Assembly (NCBI GenBank): GCA_002724615.1
Contig: PBPF01000122.1
Coordinates: 8,925-16,973, forward strand
Source: Verrucomicrobiales bacterium
GTDB lineage: Bacteria > Verrucomicrobiota > Verrucomicrobiia > Limisphaerales > UBA1100
Length of the DNA stretch: 8,049 bases
Direction of reading: 5' to 3'
Shown: one piece after another, positions 7,096 to 8,049 of the stretch
Position numbering within the stretch: position 1 is the first letter of the stretch
Layout of the letters: each line of letters opens with the position of its first letter
The notes under the pieces: generated by a model
The model's input: the letters and a program-made list of their open reading frames with translations, nothing else
Databases searched by the model: none
Told to the model about the DNA's origin: nothing
Program-made: the position numbers and the translations under genes

Positions 7096-7572
7096 GTGAC
7101 CGACCCCGGCAAACCGCTGCTGTTCAAGCGTTCGCATTTCACAACGCGACTGCCGGTGGATTGCGTCTACAGCCCTTCGCACTTCTGGGCGCGAGAAATT
7201 GACGGGACGTGGCGCATTGGTTTCACCAAGTTTGCCACTCGGATGCTTGGCGACATGGTGGATCACGACTTCGAGACCAAGCCCGGCACCGCCATTGCAC
7301 CCGGACAAATCTTGGGCTGGGTCGAGGGCTTCAAGGCTATCTCCGATGTTTACGGCTTTTGCGTGGGCGAGTTTGTCCGGGTCAATCCCGACCTCGCCGC
7401 CAACATCGCGCTTATCACAAAAAAACCCTACGCCGACGGCTGGCTCTACGAAGCACGCGGCTCGCTCGATGACAAATGCGTCGACGTTCACGGCTATGCC
7501 GCTATCCTCAATCAAACCATTGACAAGATGCTCGAGCAGCAACAAGCCGGGAAAGGCACTGACATTGAGTAA
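7096..7572 (+). CDS. GcvH-like lipoyl-domain protein
   Basis: The 158 residues align by eye with the glycine cleavage H protein, which carries a lipoyl arm on one lysine. VYSPSHFWAREIDGTWRIGF (24-43) matches the N-terminal SKEHEW...VGIT region; ATRMLGDMVDHDF (47-59), then the lipoyl hairpin WVEGFKAISDVYGF (75-88) with the expected lipoyl lysine Lys80; NPDL...KKPYADGWLYEA (97-120) matches the SEPYGDGW region. It differs from ordinary GcvH in having EGFK instead of ESVK, about 20 extra N-terminal residues and three cysteines (23, 89, 128). No gcvT or gcvP is in the window. GTG at 7096 is the best start; upstream in-frame codons (including an ATG at 6787) run antisense through the cysteine desulfurase, and no ribosome site is evident. 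The GTPase gene overlaps its stop. A dedicated lipoyl carrier or scaffold is possible; true GcvH cannot be excluded. Confidence 0.88.
   Translation: MTDPGKPLLFKRSHFTTRLPVDCVYSPSHFWAREIDGTWRIGFTKFATRMLGDMVDHDFETKPGTAIAPGQILGWVEGFKAISDVYGFCVGEFVRVNPDLAANIALITKKPYADGWLYEARGSLDDKCVDVHGYAAILNQTIDKMLEQQQAGKGTDIE
7549..7556 (+). promoter_or_regulatory. Probable ribosome site for the CobW-like gene
   Basis: GGGAAAGG lies inside the 3' end of the lipoyl-protein gene, eight bases before the TTG at 7565. The purine-rich run at normal spacing supports TTG as the start and translational coupling of the two genes. The match to AGGAGG is only partial. Confidence 0.4.
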
Positions 7573-8049
7573 GGCACGCTACATCATGATCGGCGGTTTC
7601 CTTGGCGCCGGCAAGACCACCAGCGTCGCCGCTCTGGCGCAGCACCTGCGCGAAGCAGGCCGCACTGTGGGCCTCATCACCAACGACCAAGGACGCGAAC
7701 TGGTCGACACTGCCATGCTCCGCTCCAAGGGTTTTGCCACCGAGGAAATCCCGGGGGGCTGTTTCTGCTGCCGCTTCAATTCGCTCGTCGATGCCGCCGG
7801 CAAGCTCACCGAGAGCACGAGGCCGGATGTCTTCATTGCCGAACCTGTCGGCAGTTGCACTGACCTTGTCGCCACCGTCACCTACCCGCTTCGACGCATT
7901 TACGGCGCTGAATTCAGCATCGCCCCTCTCAGTGTGCTGGTCGATCCCATCCGCGCCGCGCGTATCCTTGGCCTGCGCGAGGGCGGCCAGTTTTCCGAGA
8001 AGGTCATTTATATTTACCGCAAGCAACTCGAGGAAGCCGACCTCATTGT
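7565..8049 (+). CDS. CobW/P47K-family (COG0523) GTPase, N-terminal part (runs off window)
   Basis: This is a G3E-class P-loop GTPase of the COG0523 family, whose studied members act as metallochaperones or cofactor-insertion factors (CobW, nitrile hydratase activators, zinc chaperones). Using TTG at 7565, 161 codons are visible. Walker A GFLGAGKTT is at 11-19, ITNDQG at 38-43 matches the switch region, and GGCFCC at 64-69 contains the CxCC metal-binding signature (Cys66, 68, 69). IAEPVGSCTDLVATV (91-105) stands where many members have ExSGxADP. The guanine-specificity motif and C-terminal domain lie beyond the edge. The TTG start overlaps the upstream TAA as TTGAGTAA, has a purine-rich site at 8 bases and adds MSKARYI before the P-loop; an ATG at 7586 would begin almost at the P-loop and seems too short. 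Coupling to the lipoyl protein suggests a shared task, perhaps metal or cofactor handling. The substrate cannot be read from sequence. Confidence 0.92.
   Translation, partial: MSKARYIMIGGFLGAGKTTSVAALAQHLREAGRTVGLITNDQGRELVDTAMLRSKGFATEEIPGGCFCCRFNSLVDAAGKLTESTRPDVFIAEPVGSCTDLVATVTYPLRRIYGAEFSIAPLSVLVDPIRAARILGLREGGQFSEKVIYIYRKQLEEADLI

Noticed and set aside
7066..7545. 159-codon open frame on the - strand
   Set aside because: It is an antisense shadow of the lipoyl-domain gene, whose + strand frame has clear GcvH homology.
7508..8026. 172-codon open frame on the - strand
   Set aside because: It is antisense to the CobW-like GTPase, whose P-loop and CxCC motifs fix the + strand frame as real.

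Overview
The window looks like ordinary chromosome of a moderately GC-rich Gram-negative-type bacterium: it has peptidoglycan synthesis (MurA), a Sec signal peptide, a secreted LysM protein and MutS mismatch repair. The gene mix, the weak or missing Shine-Dalgarno sequences at several starts and the CobW/P47K-style GTPase suggest the PVC superphylum, most likely Verrucomicrobiota. That placement is inference, of low to moderate confidence. No rRNA, tRNA, transposase, CRISPR array or phage gene was seen, and no gene-free stretch exceeds 100 bases.

Layout. (1) Positions 1-1179, + strand: the C-terminal part of mutS, cut by the left edge. (2) Positions 1183-4104, - strand: a likely operon prmC, murA, then an unrecognised zinc-ribbon/Pro-Ala-rich protein. 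It converges on mutS with only 3 bases between the stop codons. (3) Positions 4203-5897, + strand: a secreted coiled-coil/LysM protein followed 12 bases later by a three-span membrane protein whose N-terminus resembles PepSY-associated membrane proteins. (4) Positions 5898-7007, - strand: a NifS/IscS-type cysteine desulfurase, abutting the previous gene stop to stop with no spacer. (5) Positions 7096-8049, + strand: a GcvH-like lipoyl-domain protein and a CobW/P47K-family (COG0523) GTPase. They overlap by 8 bases through a probable TTG start, and the GTPase runs off the right edge.

How they work together. PrmC (release-factor methylation) and MurA (first committed step of peptidoglycan synthesis) are housekeeping. 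The zinc-ribbon protein is probably co-transcribed with them, and the LysM protein nearby should bind the wall that MurA helps build. The most intriguing part is the right end: a sulfur-mobilising enzyme divergent from a lipoylatable H-protein homologue that is coupled to a metal-chaperone-type GTPase. No gcvT or gcvP is visible, so the H-like protein may serve something other than glycine cleavage. The + strand also becomes strongly C-rich from about 5160 to 7100, across genes on both strands.
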